From Maridesulfovibrio ferrireducens (lineage in GTDB: Bacteria; Desulfobacterota; Desulfovibrionia; Desulfovibrionales; Desulfovibrionaceae), in NCBI RefSeq assembly GCF_016342405.1, contig NZ_JAEINN010000013.1:1-64000 (forward strand): DNA of 64,000 nt, written 5' to 3'. Below are positions 35,411-45,527 of the stretch, in pieces. Made by a program: the position numbers and the translations under genes. Each line of letters begins with the position of its first letter. Within the stretch, counting starts at the first letter, position 1. The notes under the pieces were generated by a model, which was given only the letters and a program-made list of their open reading frames with translations, had not been told where the DNA came from and ran no database searches.

Positions 35411-37687
35411 TTATGATGAAACAGTAGCCTCAGGCAGACGAATAATGAACTTTGTTCCTTTACCCGGCTCAGATTCAACAAGAAACTCTCCTTCATGATT
35501 ACGAGCAATTATGAAATAAGAGACAGAAAGCCCCAAACCGGTTCCAAGACCTACGTGCTTTGTTGTATAAAAAGGTTCAAAGACTCTTTTACGGACATCC
35601 TCTTCCATACCCGGTCCGTTATCCTCTACTTCGATCCGAACAAAGCCGCCGTCCTTCCTCGTCCTCAAAGTCAGGCAAGGACGTTCATCTCCAAAATCTT
35701 TATCGGACATTGCTTGAGCCGCATTTTTGAAGATATTCAGAAAAACCTGCTCAATTTCGGTTTCAGTAATATTGATCTGAGGTAATCCCTGCTCATAGTC
35801 TCTACGAATATCAATAGTTTTGAAATCGTATTTCTTCTTTAAATCATAATCATTGGCGGCAAGACTGAGTGATTTCTCTAGCAGTCCCTTCACGTCCATC
35901 GTAACCCGCACAGATTCACTCTTCCTGCTGAATTCAAGCATATTACGAACAATCTGAGCGGCCCTGCGCCCTGCGTCGCTTATACCGCGCAAATAGCCGA
36001 TTATACCACGTTTATCCATGTATTCCTGAACTTTATCCAAATCTAGATCAATTTCAGAAGCAACTTCAACATTCTTAGGTAAGGATGGCGACAAACGTCG
36101 TTCCGCTCCTTGAACTCCTGACAAAATGGCTCCAAGCGGATTATTAATTTCATGAGCCATACCAGCGGCAAGACCGCCGACAGACATCATTTTTTCAGTC
36201 TGAATCATCATCTCTTCCAGACGTGATTTCATGGTCACGTCATCTATCAATAATACAGCTCCCCCACCTTCTTCACTGTCAAGGAGAGGATAAACTTTTA
36301 GATTCTTATAAAGAATTGTTCCATTCACGGTAAAAGGAACCTTCGGTTTTTCACGGATTTTAAACATTGAGACGGCTTCCGAAATCAATTTCTGCTCACT
36401 TTCCAACTGAGGAAAAACATCGGTAAGAGGAAGGCCTTTAACCTCTTTCCATGACAATCCGGTCTCTTCTTCGGCAGACCTGTTCCATTGAATAATATGC
36501 CCATTATCATCAATCCCGACTAAAACAGTAGGCATTGAATCAATTGTATTTTTCAAGAGGTTACGCAGCCGGGAAAGTTCATTCTCAGATTTTTTGCGTT
36601 CAGTAGAATCAGCAACAATACCCATATAATGAGTAATAACACCTTCTGCGTCTCTAGCTACGACAATACTGTCTTCAGTCCAGATAACGCGCCCGTCAGG
36701 GGCAATAATCCTGTATTCCTGCTTAAAATGGTCAGCACCTGAATTTTGATGCTTCTTAACTTCACTGATAGCCTTGCCTTGATCTTCGGGATGAATAACA
36801 TCAATAAAATTTATTTTTCCAGACATAAAATCGTCTGCATTAAAACCTAGCTGCGTCACATTTTTAGAAACAAGTTCAACAGGCCACCCATCCTCAGCCC
36901 TCCATTTAAAAAGAACAACAGGACTTTTTTCCACAATCATATTAGACTGTATAAGGGCTTCTTCAGCTTTTTTACGCTCAGCAATATCTCTTATCAGATT
37001 AAGCCGCATATCGTTAAAAGCTTTGGCGACCTTATCAAATTCATCAAACTTCTTTCTGTTCTTTCTACGATTTAAAACAAGCGGGCGCTCTAGATTGTCA
37101 ATATCCATTTCCTGCGCGTAGTCAGCCATCGACTGTAAATGCCGGGTGACCATGTAGTAGATAATAATTAATATGCAGAGTGCGACCAAAAAAGTTTTAA
37201 TACCCTGCATCAGTAATACAACGAATACCCGATGTTTCAAACGGTTAATAACATTTTCAAGATCAGCAACAACCCGCAGTTGTCCTACATCAACACGTCT
37301 GCCATCCACCAGATGACTGAGTACAAAAGTCTTTTCGATAATCTTGCCATTTGAAGGTATCATACCGACAGAGACAACTGACTCAACTGCCCCCGAAGTC
37401 ATATCACTGACTTCTAAATAGCGCATCCCGGGTAATTTATTAGCCCCTTCAAGCTGAATTTTAACATGATCAATATTAATATCCCAAAGGCTGGCAGAAA
37501 TAGTATTCGCATAACTGTTTTCAATTTGTGTCATCGCCTTTTCAATCTCGCTGACATCACTCCGGTATTCCATATACAATTGAACGCTGGTTCCAAGAAT
37601 TGTAAAAAAAGAGCTGCATATCAAAATATAAATAAGGAGCCTGTAAGGTAAAACCTGCCCTTTTCTTGATCCTAAAAATTTTATCAT
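35411..37687 (-). CDS. membrane-bound PAS sensor histidine kinase
   Basis: A 758-aa kinase. Two membrane segments (about 15-40 and 165-190) enclose a periplasmic sensor. A HAMP-like linker follows, then two PAS domains (about 250-375, 390-510), HisKA with phospho-His in GMAHEINNPLGAILSG, and HATPase (NGPGMEEDVRKRVFEPFYTTK and GTGLGLSVSYFI). The layout matches NtrB-like kinases acting on an unlinked regulator. The start is fixed by GGTGGAG; the frame runs 14 codons further upstream without a ribosome site. A palindrome lies about 110 bases upstream (separate entry). Confidence 0.92.
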   Translation of the reverse strand: MIKFLGSRKGQVLPYRLLIYILICSSFFTILGTSVQLYMEYRSDVSEIEKAMTQIENSYANTISASLWDINIDHVKIQLEGANKLPGMRYLEVSDMTSGAVESVVSVGMIPSNGKIIEKTFVLSHLVDGRRVDVGQLRVVADLENVINRLKHRVFVVLLMQGIKTFLVALCILIIIYYMVTRHLQSMADYAQEMDIDNLERPLVLNRRKNRKKFDEFDKVAKAFNDMRLNLIRDIAERKKAEEALIQSNMIVEKSPVVLFKWRAEDGWPVELVSKNVTQLGFNADDFMSGKINFIDVIHPEDQGKAISEVKKHQNSGADHFKQEYRIIAPDGRVIWTEDSIVVARDAEGVITHYMGIVADSTERKKSENELSRLRNLLKNTIDSMPTVLVGIDDNGHIIQWNRSAEEETGLSWKEVKGLPLTDVFPQLESEQKLISEAVSMFKIREKPKVPFTVNGTILYKNLKVYPLLDSEEGGGAVLLIDDVTMKSRLEEMMIQTEKMMSVGGLAAGMAHEINNPLGAILSGVQGAERRLSPSLPKNVEVASEIDLDLDKVQEYMDKRGIIGYLRGISDAGRRAAQIVRNMLEFSRKSESVRVTMDVKGLLEKSLSLAANDYDLKKKYDFKTIDIRRDYEQGLPQINITETEIEQVFLNIFKNAAQAMSDKDFGDERPCLTLRTRKDGGFVRIEVEDNGPGMEEDVRKRVFEPFYTTKHVGLGTGLGLSVSYFIIARNHEGEFLVESEPGKGTKFIIRLPEATVSS

Positions 37688-38092
37688 GAAACTCCACCCA
37701 AATATTTTGTTGCCAAAGTACAAACTCAATAGGTTATCTCAGTCCGTCCAATTATCATTTAGAATGACATAATTAACATAAATTTAAAAGGTTCAGCTGT
37801 GATCGATCACACAATCTCCAACCGACACCATTGATTACATAATTTCAAATTTGGATTCTACTCTTAAAATTGCAATTCACGAAGAACAAAAAGCTATAAA
37901 CTTTAAGTTTCTGTCAATGAAATAAGCACCGAGGAAAATGGAAGAAATTGATTGCACGCAAAAAATCGGGCACCACAATTCAGCTCATATAGAAATGAAC
38001 TTAATATAAAGTGACTTAGACAGAACCATACGCAAATAGTAAAATCTGAATTATGAAGAAAACTAATAAGGTATTTCGAGGTAAGACAGAAA
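37688..38092. other. intergenic region upstream of the PAS kinase
   Basis: It holds the palindrome TGTGATCGATCACA (separate entry) and otherwise AT-rich sequence. The lrp gene ends at its right edge. No additional gene is supported. Confidence 0.5.
37798..37811. promoter_or_regulatory. CRP/FNR-like palindrome TGTGATCGATCACA
   Basis: A perfect 14-bp palindrome with 5-bp arms TGTGA/TCACA and a 4-bp centre, which is the spacing of FNR-type sites. It lies about 110 bases before the PAS kinase start. Which CRP/FNR-family protein binds is unknown. Confidence 0.45.
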
Positions 38093-38554
38093 CTACTTTT
38101 TATGCTCCGCCCATTTATCTATCGCATCAAGGAACATGAATGTTTCAGTAGATTTAATTCCACCAATATTGGAAAGGTCATCCACCAGACACTGTCTGAA
38201 CGCATTCCGTGAAGGAACAAATACTTCCACCAGTAGATCATAACGACCAGAAACATTTATTACAGACTGCACTCCACTGACTAATGAAATTTTTTCCATA
38301 ATATCACGATTTGCACGCCCTTCAAGGTTGATACCTACCAAGGCAATCAAACTGTTCTCAAAATAAAGAGGATTTACAGAAGCGGTAATTCTCAAGTAAT
38401 CATTTTTAATCATCCGCTCAGTGCGTAACCTGACAGTTCCATCTGAAACACCAAGCTTACGCGCTATATTTTTATAAGATTCACGTCCATTACTCTGTAA
38501 TTCTTCTATAATTTTACGATCTATGTCATCAAGAACTAAAGTTTTATCTTTCAC
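38093..38554 (-). CDS. Lrp/AsnC family transcriptional regulator
   Basis: A 153-aa regulator. The N-terminal helix-turn-helix is visible as LDDIDRKIIEELQSNGRESYKNIARKLGVSDGTVRLRTERM in family form, and the C-terminal RAM domain as ALVGINLEGRANRDIMEKI and RYDLLVEVFV. The GTG start follows AGGAGA; a frame running 19 codons further has no site. It is divergent from kbl-tdh, so it probably controls threonine/glycine catabolism in response to an amino acid. Confidence 0.9.
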   Translation of the reverse strand: MKDKTLVLDDIDRKIIEELQSNGRESYKNIARKLGVSDGTVRLRTERMIKNDYLRITASVNPLYFENSLIALVGINLEGRANRDIMEKISLVSGVQSVINVSGRYDLLVEVFVPSRNAFRQCLVDDLSNIGGIKSTETFMFLDAIDKWAEHKK

Positions 38555-38715
38555 CCGGAATCTCCTGCTTTCAATATTACTATGAAATTTACAATTAATT
38601 ATGTTATACATAGTGGCAAAATGACAATTCCGTCAATCCATGATAAAAATTATCCTGTCAAAATAAAAGCCTACGTTTTTTTGTATTTTAACAATTTTAA
38701 AGCCATATTTTAACA

Positions 38716-38744
38716 TTGACAAGATTTAGCATATTGTTTTTTAA
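38716..38744 (+). promoter_or_regulatory. predicted kbl promoter
   Basis: A perfect -35 TTGACA (38716-38721) is followed after 17 bases by TTTTAA (38739-38744), a weaker -10. It lies about 40 bases before the kbl start, in the divergent space shared with the Lrp gene. Confidence 0.5.
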
Positions 38745-38785
38745 TTAAAACGAAAGAAGCACTTTCCCAACATGGAGGATTAAAT

Positions 38786-39976
38786 ATGCCCAGCAATTTA
38801 TTTAAAGCACTTTCGGAGCAGACTGAGGAGCTAAAAGCAACAGGTCTTTACAAAGATGAAAGAATCATAACATCACCGCAACAGGCTCAAATATCTGTAG
38901 CAGGTGGACAGGACGTTCTTAATTTCTGTGCCAACAACTATCTCGGCCTTGCCAACAATCCAGAACTGATAGAATCCGCAAAGAAAGCACTTGATAAGTA
39001 CGGATTCGGACTTTCATCCGTAAGGTTTATCTGCGGAACTCAGGATATTCACAAAAAGCTTGAACAAAAAATAAGCGAATTTCTCCAAACTGAAGATACA
39101 ATTCTCTATGGATCGTGTTTTGACGCAAACGGCGGATTGTTCGAAACTATCCTTTCGAACGAAGATGCGGTTATAAGCGACTCGCTGAATCACGCTTCAA
39201 TAATAGATGGTGTACGCCTCTGCAAAGCTAAACGATTCCGCTATAAAAACAATGATATGGCAGATCTTGAACAGCAATTGAAAGATGCTTCCGATTGCCG
39301 TTACCGACTGATTGTCACTGACGGTGTTTTTTCCATGGACGGGATCATAGCTGATCTCAAATCAATTTGCGACTTAGCGGACAAATATGACGCACTTGTC
39401 ATGGTTGATGATTCACACGCGGTCGGATTTGTCGGGGAAAACGGACGAGGAACACCTGAAGCTTGCGGAGTTCTCGGCCGTGTCGATATAATCACCGGAA
39501 CTCTCGGCAAAGCTCTCGGCGGAGCTTCCGGCGGTTACACATCAGGCCGGAAAGAAATCATTGAATGGTTGCGTCAAAGATCCCGCCCTTACCTTTTTTC
39601 AAACACTCTGGCTCCGGTAATAGCCTCTACATCAGTTGCAGTACTCGACCTGATCCGAAATCAACCGGAACTCAGAACCAGACTGAATGAAAACAGTCAA
39701 CTTTTCCGTTCACGTATGGAAGAAGCCGGATTCAACCTTGTGCCGGGCCATCACCCCATCATTCCGGTAATGCTCGGTGACGCGGTTCTGGCGCAAAAAG
39801 TTGCCGCCGGCCTTCTCGAAGAAGGTATTTATGTAATAGGATTCAGTTTCCCTGTCGTTCCTCGCGGACAGGCCAGAATCAGAACGCAGATGTCGGCAGG
39901 CCATACCACGGAACAAGTAAACAAGGCCGTGGATGCATTTATCAAAGTAAGTCGTAAACTCAACATTATTGATTAA
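38786..39976 (+). CDS. kbl: glycine C-acetyltransferase (2-amino-3-ketobutyrate CoA ligase)
   Basis: A 396-aa PLP enzyme that cleaves 2-amino-3-ketobutyrate with CoA into glycine and acetyl-CoA. Family landmarks are [28 protein letters not shown], the PLP-binding [14 protein letters not shown], and the Lys in [20 protein letters not shown] site precedes the ATG. It precedes tdh by about 14 bases, giving the threonine dehydrogenase pathway. Confidence 0.97.
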   Translation: MPSNLFKALSEQTEELKATGLYKDERIITSPQQAQISVAGGQDVLNFCANNYLGLANNPELIESAKKALDKYGFGLSSVRFICGTQDIHKKLEQKISEFLQTEDTILYGSCFDANGGLFETILSNEDAVISDSLNHASIIDGVRLCKAKRFRYKNNDMADLEQQLKDASDCRYRLIVTDGVFSMDGIIADLKSICDLADKYDALVMVDDSHAVGFVGENGRGTPEACGVLGRVDIITGTLGKALGGASGGYTSGRKEIIEWLRQRSRPYLFSNTLAPVIASTSVAVLDLIRNQPELRTRLNENSQLFRSRMEEAGFNLVPGHHPIIPVMLGDAVLAQKVAAGLLEEGIYVIGFSFPVVPRGQARIRTQMSAGHTTEQVNKAVDAFIKVSRKLNIID

Positions 39977-39989
39977 AAGGCTCACCTTA

Positions 39990-41024
39990 ATGAAGACAAT
40001 GAAGGCTCTGGTTAAAAGTAAATCGGAAGAAGGAATCTGGATGGAAGAAGTGCCAGTTCCTCAGTGCGGGCATAACGATGTTCTGATAAAAGTAAAAAAA
40101 ACAGCTATTTGCGGAACTGATATACACATATATAATTGGGACAAATGGGCGCAGCAGACAATCCCTGTCCCTATGGTTGTCGGGCACGAATTCTCAGGTG
40201 TAATCGAAAACCTCGGCAGTGAAGTTCAAGGCCTTGCCCTTGGTGACAGAGTTTCCGCAGAAGGACATGTCACTTGCGGTCACTGTCGAAATTGCAGGGC
40301 CGGGAAAAGACATCTCTGTAGAAACACCATCGGTGTAGGTGTTAATCGTCCGGGATGTTTTGCCGAGTATGTTTGTGTTCCGGCTTCAAATGTATTTAAA
40401 CTCACTGACGCAATTTCTGACGACGTAGGTTCAATCCTTGATCCACTTGGAAACGCCGCGCACACGGCCCTTTCTTTCAACTTAGTTGGTGAAGATGTCC
40501 TTATCACCGGAGCCGGCCCCATCGGCATGATGGCTGTCGCAATAGCCCGCCATGCCGGAGCCCGTCACATTGTTATAACCGACCTTAATGACTATCGTCT
40601 GGACATTGCCGACAAACTCGGAGCTACCCGCACCGTAAATGTCAGCAAAGAAAAGCTGGATGATGTCATGGCCGAGCTTAATATGACCGAAGGGTTTGAT
40701 GTAGGTCTTGAAATGTCCGGCAGCCCTGCCGCTTTCAGGGAAATGCTCGCAAAAATGAATCACGGCGGACATATTGCTCTGCTGGGTATTCTTCCGGATG
40801 ACACTCAGATAGACTGGAACATGGTCGTTTTCAAGGGGCTGAAACTGAAAGGTATTTATGGCCGAGAAATGTTTGAAACATGGTACAAAATGTCCTCCAT
40901 GCTCCAATCCAATCTTGATATTACTCCCGCAATTACGCATCACTTTAAAATCGATGATTTCCAAAAAGGTTTTGACGTTATGCGGACTGGACAATCTGGA
41001 AAAGTTATTCTGGACTGGACCTAA
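39990..41024 (+). CDS. tdh: L-threonine 3-dehydrogenase
   Basis: A 344-aa zinc-dependent dehydrogenase, about the same length as E. coli Tdh (341). It makes 2-amino-3-ketobutyrate from threonine with NAD. Visible are the catalytic-zinc segment [21 protein letters not shown], the structural-zinc Cys cluster [15 protein letters not shown], the NAD-binding [14 protein letters not shown], and a C-terminal GYGREMF-like segment ([13 protein letters not shown]). The start is an ATG just downstream of a longer frame; AAGG lies ahead of it. Operon with kbl. Confidence 0.97.
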   Translation: MKTMKALVKSKSEEGIWMEEVPVPQCGHNDVLIKVKKTAICGTDIHIYNWDKWAQQTIPVPMVVGHEFSGVIENLGSEVQGLALGDRVSAEGHVTCGHCRNCRAGKRHLCRNTIGVGVNRPGCFAEYVCVPASNVFKLTDAISDDVGSILDPLGNAAHTALSFNLVGEDVLITGAGPIGMMAVAIARHAGARHIVITDLNDYRLDIADKLGATRTVNVSKEKLDDVMAELNMTEGFDVGLEMSGSPAAFREMLAKMNHGGHIALLGILPDDTQIDWNMVVFKGLKLKGIYGREMFETWYKMSSMLQSNLDITPAITHHFKIDDFQKGFDVMRTGQSGKVILDWT

Positions 41025-41059
41025 TCTGACAAGACTTTAAAATCTAAAATATTCCTAAT

Positions 41060-41098
41060 AAAAACGGTCCCGCTATGATATCGGGACCGTTTTTATTT
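41060..41098 (+). terminator. terminator after tdh
   Basis: A 13-bp perfect stem (AAAAACGGTCCCG paired with CGGGACCGTTTTT) with a 9-base loop, followed by ATTTTG. It ends the kbl-tdh operon and lies just before the convergent HTH gene. Confidence 0.9.
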
Positions 41099-41104
41099 TG
41101 AAAA

Positions 41105-41374
41105 TTAATTATTCATACTGGAATATATTCTTCTCACATGTCTTTTGGTAATTCCCAGTCTGTCCGCTATATCAGCATTTTCTATGCCATAATTTTTAAG
41201 CCTAATCACTTTTTCCGTAAGTTTTGCATGTTCTACAAAACGAGTCGAAATATACACTCTATCATTAGAAAATTCCTTAAGAACACTGAGAGCAGCCTTT
41301 TCTGGGCTTTTATTTCCCAGCCGGACACTATCCATCTCACGAACCATAACCTCATATAACAAGTTCTCTTTCAT
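41105..41374 (-). CDS. small helix-turn-helix protein
   Basis: An 89-aa protein whose C-terminal third reads as a helix-turn-helix (IENADIADRLGITKRHVRRIY). The N-terminal part (about 1-55) is helical and I do not recognise it. AGAGAGGTA precedes the ATG; a frame running 8 codons further is not favoured. It could be a small regulator or a partner of one. It stands alone on the minus strand between the tdh terminator and the AsmA gene's terminator. Confidence 0.65.
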   Translation of the reverse strand: MKENLLYEVMVREMDSVRLGNKSPEKAALSVLKEFSNDRVYISTRFVEHAKLTEKVIRLKNYGIENADIADRLGITKRHVRRIYSSMNN

Positions 41375-41468
41375 TACCTCTCTCCGGTTTATTATCAATT
41401 GATGAGTATAGACTAATGTTTCAACCCGTCAGCCCCTGCCAGACATTGTCGGAGGTAATTAAAAACAT

Positions 41469-41484
41469 TAAGGGCCTGCCCTTA
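41469..41484 (-). terminator. terminator of the AsmA gene
   Basis: TAAGGGC-(2)-GCCCTTA, or a 5-bp stem with a 4-base loop in practice, followed on the minus strand by ATGTTTTTAATT. It lies about 70 bases past the asmA stop. Confidence 0.6.
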
Positions 41485-41551
41485 TAAATAAGACAAGCCC
41501 CTAATTTTAATACATTATAATTATTATTTCACACCAAACGTCTATCTTTCA

Positions 41552-43714
41552 TTAAAATAGGCTTTTAATGGTATCACCTATTTTTTTTACAGGATTTTTA
41601 TCAGGTTCGGTTGTAGATTTCTCTCCACTCTTACCGGTAAAAGTCTTACCAATACCTTCCAATGTGTTCTGGACTCCTTCAAGCACATTGCCGACAATAC
41701 TAAAACCGGACTTTGCAAGAATTACTGCAAAGCGTGGTAAATCGACCATAATTGAAGGGTCCGCGACCGCACCGGTAATATTGACAGGAACTGTCAGCCC
41801 CACAAGGTCCTTACTGCTTTTCCCACCCTGTCCTTCAAGAGAACCTACGATTTTAGCATCAAGTGCATAATCCAAAGTCATCGTATTAAGATCCATTTTA
41901 CCGGCCCCATCGGCTCTAAGCAGAGGAGATTTGAGTACTAAATCCTTGTTGACGGCAACACCTTTATCAATCTTCGCTGTCGCGGAAACTTCGCCAAACT
42001 CTGTTCTGTTATTATTTCTATGACCAATCACCCCGCCTGTGAGGATCGAAAAAGCATCTCCTGCCAGAAACAGGATATCAAAACCGGACACATACCCGTC
42101 CAGAACTTTGAACCCAAGATTCCCATTCAGATTAGCAATAATAACTTTAACGTCATTCCCTCTGCTTGCAAGGTTGGTAGTAAATCCCATTTTACCGGAG
42201 AAACTGTCTTTTCCTGTCATTTCTTGTGAAAGAGCCTCACCGTCAAGTCCGGTAAGCGCACCGTTAAATGTCATTGTCGGAACAACTCCGGTCACATTCA
42301 AAACGGCTGTAGAAGTAAACGCGCCTTTGGCTGCATTCAGAGAGAGCGGTTTGATGGTCAAAACTCCGCCCTTTGCGCGGGCAACAACAATAACATTAGT
42401 CAAATTAGCCTTTCCGGCTATCAACTGCTTAACACTAAGATCAGCTTTCAAAGTCAACTTGCGTAAAAACTCAACAGGAAACAACTCACCTTTTTTCTCG
42501 GATTTTACATCCTTTGTCTCTTTTTTATCAGCTTTGCCAGACTCATCCGGAGGCAGGTAGCTATCAAGATTAAATTTATCTACATCTACAGCTAACTTAA
42601 CATCAGGACGATCAGGGTTGGCAAACGAAGCCGCTCCCTTGATAGTTGTTTCATCCAGATTGATCAGTAAATTTGAAATGGCAACGGACTTTGCCGTTCC
42701 AGCTACGGCGAAATTAAGACCGACAGCCGTTAATGCCTTATCACTGGAAGTTTTAACTTCAATTCCCATCTGCTCGAGAGTGCTTTTCAAATTAAATCCG
42801 GGAACACTCATGTCACCAGTAAATTTAAGATTGTCTCCGCCCAGCCCTGAGCCCTTGAAAGAGGCTTCAGCTTTCATATCATAAGCTTCCAGAATAAGAT
42901 TACCAACGTCAGCAGTTCCGGCAGCAAGATTAAGTGCTGCGTCTCCGGAAAGTTTAACCTGACCTTTATTACCGGGAACAGCTGCTCCCTTTGCATCCAG
43001 AAGAACCTTCAAATCCTTAACAGAGAAAGATTTAAAATCTGACGACAGGGTTGCAATCCCTGATGTGGTGGTATCAGCTACAATTTCCGGCTTTGTTGAA
43101 GACAGGAGCACGTGCACTTTAAAATTAAACGGCTCTCCGGGAGCAAATTCATCAATTGAAATATCACAATCATCAACTGCCTGCCTGACATTATCCTTAC
43201 GGTCATCCCATACAATTTGGGCATTTTCGATAAGAAGACCACCCAGAGTAATATTAAGATCACTCTTGGCGTCATCAGCGGAAGATTCCGGCTTTGTTTT
43301 CTCGCCTTCTTTACCAACCAAGTCGTCCCAGTTAGTTACTCCGGCTTTATTACGCATAAGATTTAGAACCAGATTCTCAACGTCAACCCGCATTAATTGC
43401 ACATCTCCCGAAAGAAGAGGAAGCAACTTAAGGCTTACATCTGCGGATTTAAGGCTGAACATATTCTTCTCCGAAAAACCCGGAGCATTTGAAAGAGTCA
43501 CACCTGAAGTCGTCACTCCTACCCAAGGGAAAACCGACAGTTTGATATCCCCGTCAAAAGTAAGTTCGCGCCCTGTTTTATCGCGCACGATTTTAGAAAT
43601 TTCATCTTTGTAATCATTAGGGTTAATAAAAATTGTCGCTAGCACCATTGCGGCAACAACGACAACAACTAGACTCGCGACCACTATCCCAATTATTTTA
43701 ATCGGTTTACTCAT
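41552..43714 (-). CDS. AsmA family protein
   Basis: A 720-aa inner-membrane-anchored periplasmic protein. It starts with a membrane anchor (IIGIVVASLVVVVVAAMVLATIF) followed by the AsmA N-terminal domain (INPNDYKDEISKIVRDKTGRELTFDGDIKLSVFPWVGV in family form), repeated beta-strand modules, and a C-terminal AsmA-2 region with VIIANLNGNLGFKVLDG and a DVKDLVGLTVPVNITGAVADP-like end. AsmA-like proteins bridge the periplasm and are thought to move phospholipids or aid outer-membrane assembly. The start follows GGGAGAA; a frame extending 9 codons further lacks support. Confidence 0.88.
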   Translation of the reverse strand: MSKPIKIIGIVVASLVVVVVAAMVLATIFINPNDYKDEISKIVRDKTGRELTFDGDIKLSVFPWVGVTTSGVTLSNAPGFSEKNMFSLKSADVSLKLLPLLSGDVQLMRVDVENLVLNLMRNKAGVTNWDDLVGKEGEKTKPESSADDAKSDLNITLGGLLIENAQIVWDDRKDNVRQAVDDCDISIDEFAPGEPFNFKVHVLLSSTKPEIVADTTTSGIATLSSDFKSFSVKDLKVLLDAKGAAVPGNKGQVKLSGDAALNLAAGTADVGNLILEAYDMKAEASFKGSGLGGDNLKFTGDMSVPGFNLKSTLEQMGIEVKTSSDKALTAVGLNFAVAGTAKSVAISNLLINLDETTIKGAASFANPDRPDVKLAVDVDKFNLDSYLPPDESGKADKKETKDVKSEKKGELFPVEFLRKLTLKADLSVKQLIAGKANLTNVIVVARAKGGVLTIKPLSLNAAKGAFTSTAVLNVTGVVPTMTFNGALTGLDGEALSQEMTGKDSFSGKMGFTTNLASRGNDVKVIIANLNGNLGFKVLDGYVSGFDILFLAGDAFSILTGGVIGHRNNNRTEFGEVSATAKIDKGVAVNKDLVLKSPLLRADGAGKMDLNTMTLDYALDAKIVGSLEGQGGKSSKDLVGLTVPVNITGAVADPSIMVDLPRFAVILAKSGFSIVGNVLEGVQNTLEGIGKTFTGKSGEKSTTEPDKNPVKKIGDTIKSLF

Positions 43715-43913
43715 GGGTGCATTCTCCCTACATAATTGCATAAATATTTAGGCAAATTGCCATACTTCAAACATAGCCTGTCAGCGAAAAAAATCAAACT
43801 ATAATTATAACAAAACAAAAAGACCAAACAAATAACAAAATTTTTTACTCAGCATAAAACACGTCTACCCCTTTTTTATTGCCAATATTCCCGAAATCAG
43901 GCAATTAATCGGC

Positions 43914-44714
43914 ATGCAAAAAAAATGGTCTTTCGCCCTTACATGCCTTGTTACGTATGCAACCTACCTTTTCACCATGGCAGAACTACCCGCAATTTTA
44001 AATCATCTTTTGGGAAACTGGCCGGAAATGCTCGGTTACAGATTTGCGACCAGATTAAAAGATCCCGTACTTTTATATTTCTGCCTTGGTCACTTGGCTA
44101 TATTCGGCGCGATTCTACCACTCTATATAGCTAAAAAATTTGATCTTAAACCGCACAGAAAAGTTCCATCCGCCATATTATGGCCCAGCATCGCGGCTTT
44201 ACTGGGATCATTTTTATTTTACGCACATTTTCAAGGATTTCTCACAAACATGCTGCATCCGGACCCGGATCTGCCATACATGACAGAAGCATTTTTCTAC
44301 ATATTCCCATTCTCACTGGGCCTTTGCGTCTACTCATGCTTTTTGATTCCACGCGCAGTGATGCTGATTATGGACGGCAATAAACTTTCACCTATTCTCG
44401 AAGCGGCGGCTGCCATTGGAACCATTTTGATTTCATGGCAGATTTACACACACAATGGTCATATTTTACCGGAAAAAATATTCTGGACAGGTATGGTAAT
44501 AGCTGCGGCAGGAGCATTATCCAGATCGTTCTATCTGTCGTTTATAGCCTGTTTTGCCACCCTTTACGGGGCTTCAATGGTCAATCCTGTTTTCTACAAA
44601 ATTCCATGGGAACCTATCTTGCCTGGATTCCTTGGCGCCTTCGTAGCCTTCTGCCTATATCTTCATTCAAGAGACACAAGATCATTCCCGCACGTTTCTA
44701 CGACAAACAGTTAA
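43914..44714 (+). CDS. uncharacterised integral membrane protein
   Basis: A 266-aa protein with about seven hydrophobic segments, for example near residues 8-25, 52-74, 88-107, 126-147, 160-177 and 190-250. The loops are short and the C-terminal tail is soluble (HSRDTRSFPHVSTTNS). I do not recognise the family. There is no signal for secretion beyond the first membrane segment. It is divergent from the AsmA gene with about 200 bases between, which may hold both promoters. A transporter-like or enzyme role cannot be assigned from sequence. Confidence 0.7.
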   Translation: MQKKWSFALTCLVTYATYLFTMAELPAILNHLLGNWPEMLGYRFATRLKDPVLLYFCLGHLAIFGAILPLYIAKKFDLKPHRKVPSAILWPSIAALLGSFLFYAHFQGFLTNMLHPDPDLPYMTEAFFYIFPFSLGLCVYSCFLIPRAVMLIMDGNKLSPILEAAAAIGTILISWQIYTHNGHILPEKIFWTGMVIAAAGALSRSFYLSFIACFATLYGASMVNPVFYKIPWEPILPGFLGAFVAFCLYLHSRDTRSFPHVSTTNS

Positions 44715-44811
44715 AGGTCGCCAGAAAACACCATATTCTAAAATATGAGATATATGAATTAGTTGTGTGGCTATGATGTAATTAAGAAAAGTAGACGGGA
44801 TGGCGAGTATT

Positions 44812-45216
44812 TTAATCGAGTAGTTTTCTTACAACAAGCAATTCAGCGTGGATTTCCTTAAGAATTGCTGTATCAAAAGAACCTTCGGATTTATTATCCA
44901 TCCCAAACAAAGGCAATTGCTCGGCAGGAAATTTTTCAAGAAGTTCAGCTGTCATTTCCGCATCACTCTGCGGATCAAATGAATCCAGCCGTTTTCGAGC
45001 ACCTTCAATTGTAAGGCCCTCATCATGCAGAAGCATCTTGATGCGAGCGATAAGCTGAACGTGTTCTTCATTATAAAGACGCTGACCTGACGGCGTGCGA
45101 ATAGGCTCAAGCTGCTCAAATTCCCCTTCCCAGAAACGCAGCACGTAAGATTTCAAGCCGACAAGTTTTGCCGCCTGACCTATTTTGTATATTTTTGATT
45201 CATTCTGCCGACTCAT
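44812..45216 (-). CDS. MerR family transcriptional regulator
   Basis: A 134-aa regulator with a MerR-type winged HTH: YKIGQAAKLVGLKSYVLRFWEGEFEQLEPIRTPSGQRLYNEEH in pieces of the family form, followed by a LIARIKMLLHDEGLTIEGARKRL helix and a short C-terminal region (FPAEQLPLFG ... ILKEIHAELLVVRKLL). There is no Cys-rich metal site. In related genomes a MerR gene of this type is near tRNA and translation genes. It lies about 230 bases from the tRNA-Val that serves as the integration site of the mobile element, so it marks the last core gene before it. Confidence 0.88.
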   Translation of the reverse strand: MSRQNESKIYKIGQAAKLVGLKSYVLRFWEGEFEQLEPIRTPSGQRLYNEEHVQLIARIKMLLHDEGLTIEGARKRLDSFDPQSDAEMTAELLEKFPAEQLPLFGMDNKSEGSFDTAILKEIHAELLVVRKLLD

Positions 45217-45392
45217 AAGAACCTTACTATCAAAGAGATATCCCTTAGAAAAGACTAAATACGCAAAAAACTGCGCAAATTCAGATTAATTTTACACACG
45301 ACAAGCAAAGTTATGCTTAGCACCCTAAACGTATAAAAAGAAATCCTTATTTTATGAACCGTCCACAATCATTAAAAAAATATTTTTCTTGC

Positions 45393-45421
45393 TTGACAGA
45401 GAACACTACCTCAAGTAGTTA
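45393..45421 (+). promoter_or_regulatory. predicted tRNA-Val promoter
   Basis: A perfect -35 TTGACA (45393-45398) is followed after 17 bases by TAGTTA (45416-45421), about 22 bases before the tRNA. A weak -10 but correct spacing. Confidence 0.5.
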
Positions 45422-45443
45422 TCGTTTCCGTTGAGACAAACAT

Positions 45444-45518
45444 AGGCGCGTAGCTCAGGGGTAGAGCACTTGCTTGACATGCAAGGGGTCAGCAGTTCAA
45501 AGCTGCTCGTGCCTACCA
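45444..45518 (+). tRNA. tRNA-Val (anticodon GAC)
   Basis: All arms fold in order: acceptor AGGCGCG with CGTGCCT (one G-T pair), D-arm GCTC/GAGC, anticodon arm CTTGC-TTGACAT-GCAAG with anticodon GAC, variable GGGTC, and T-arm AGCAG-TTCAAAG-CTGCT. The 75-base gene includes the encoded CCA. It remains intact, and the adjacent integrase makes it the likely attachment site: the element would rebuild the tRNA 3' end at integration. A strong terminator follows. Confidence 0.95.
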
Positions 45519-45527
45519 AAAAAGTCA

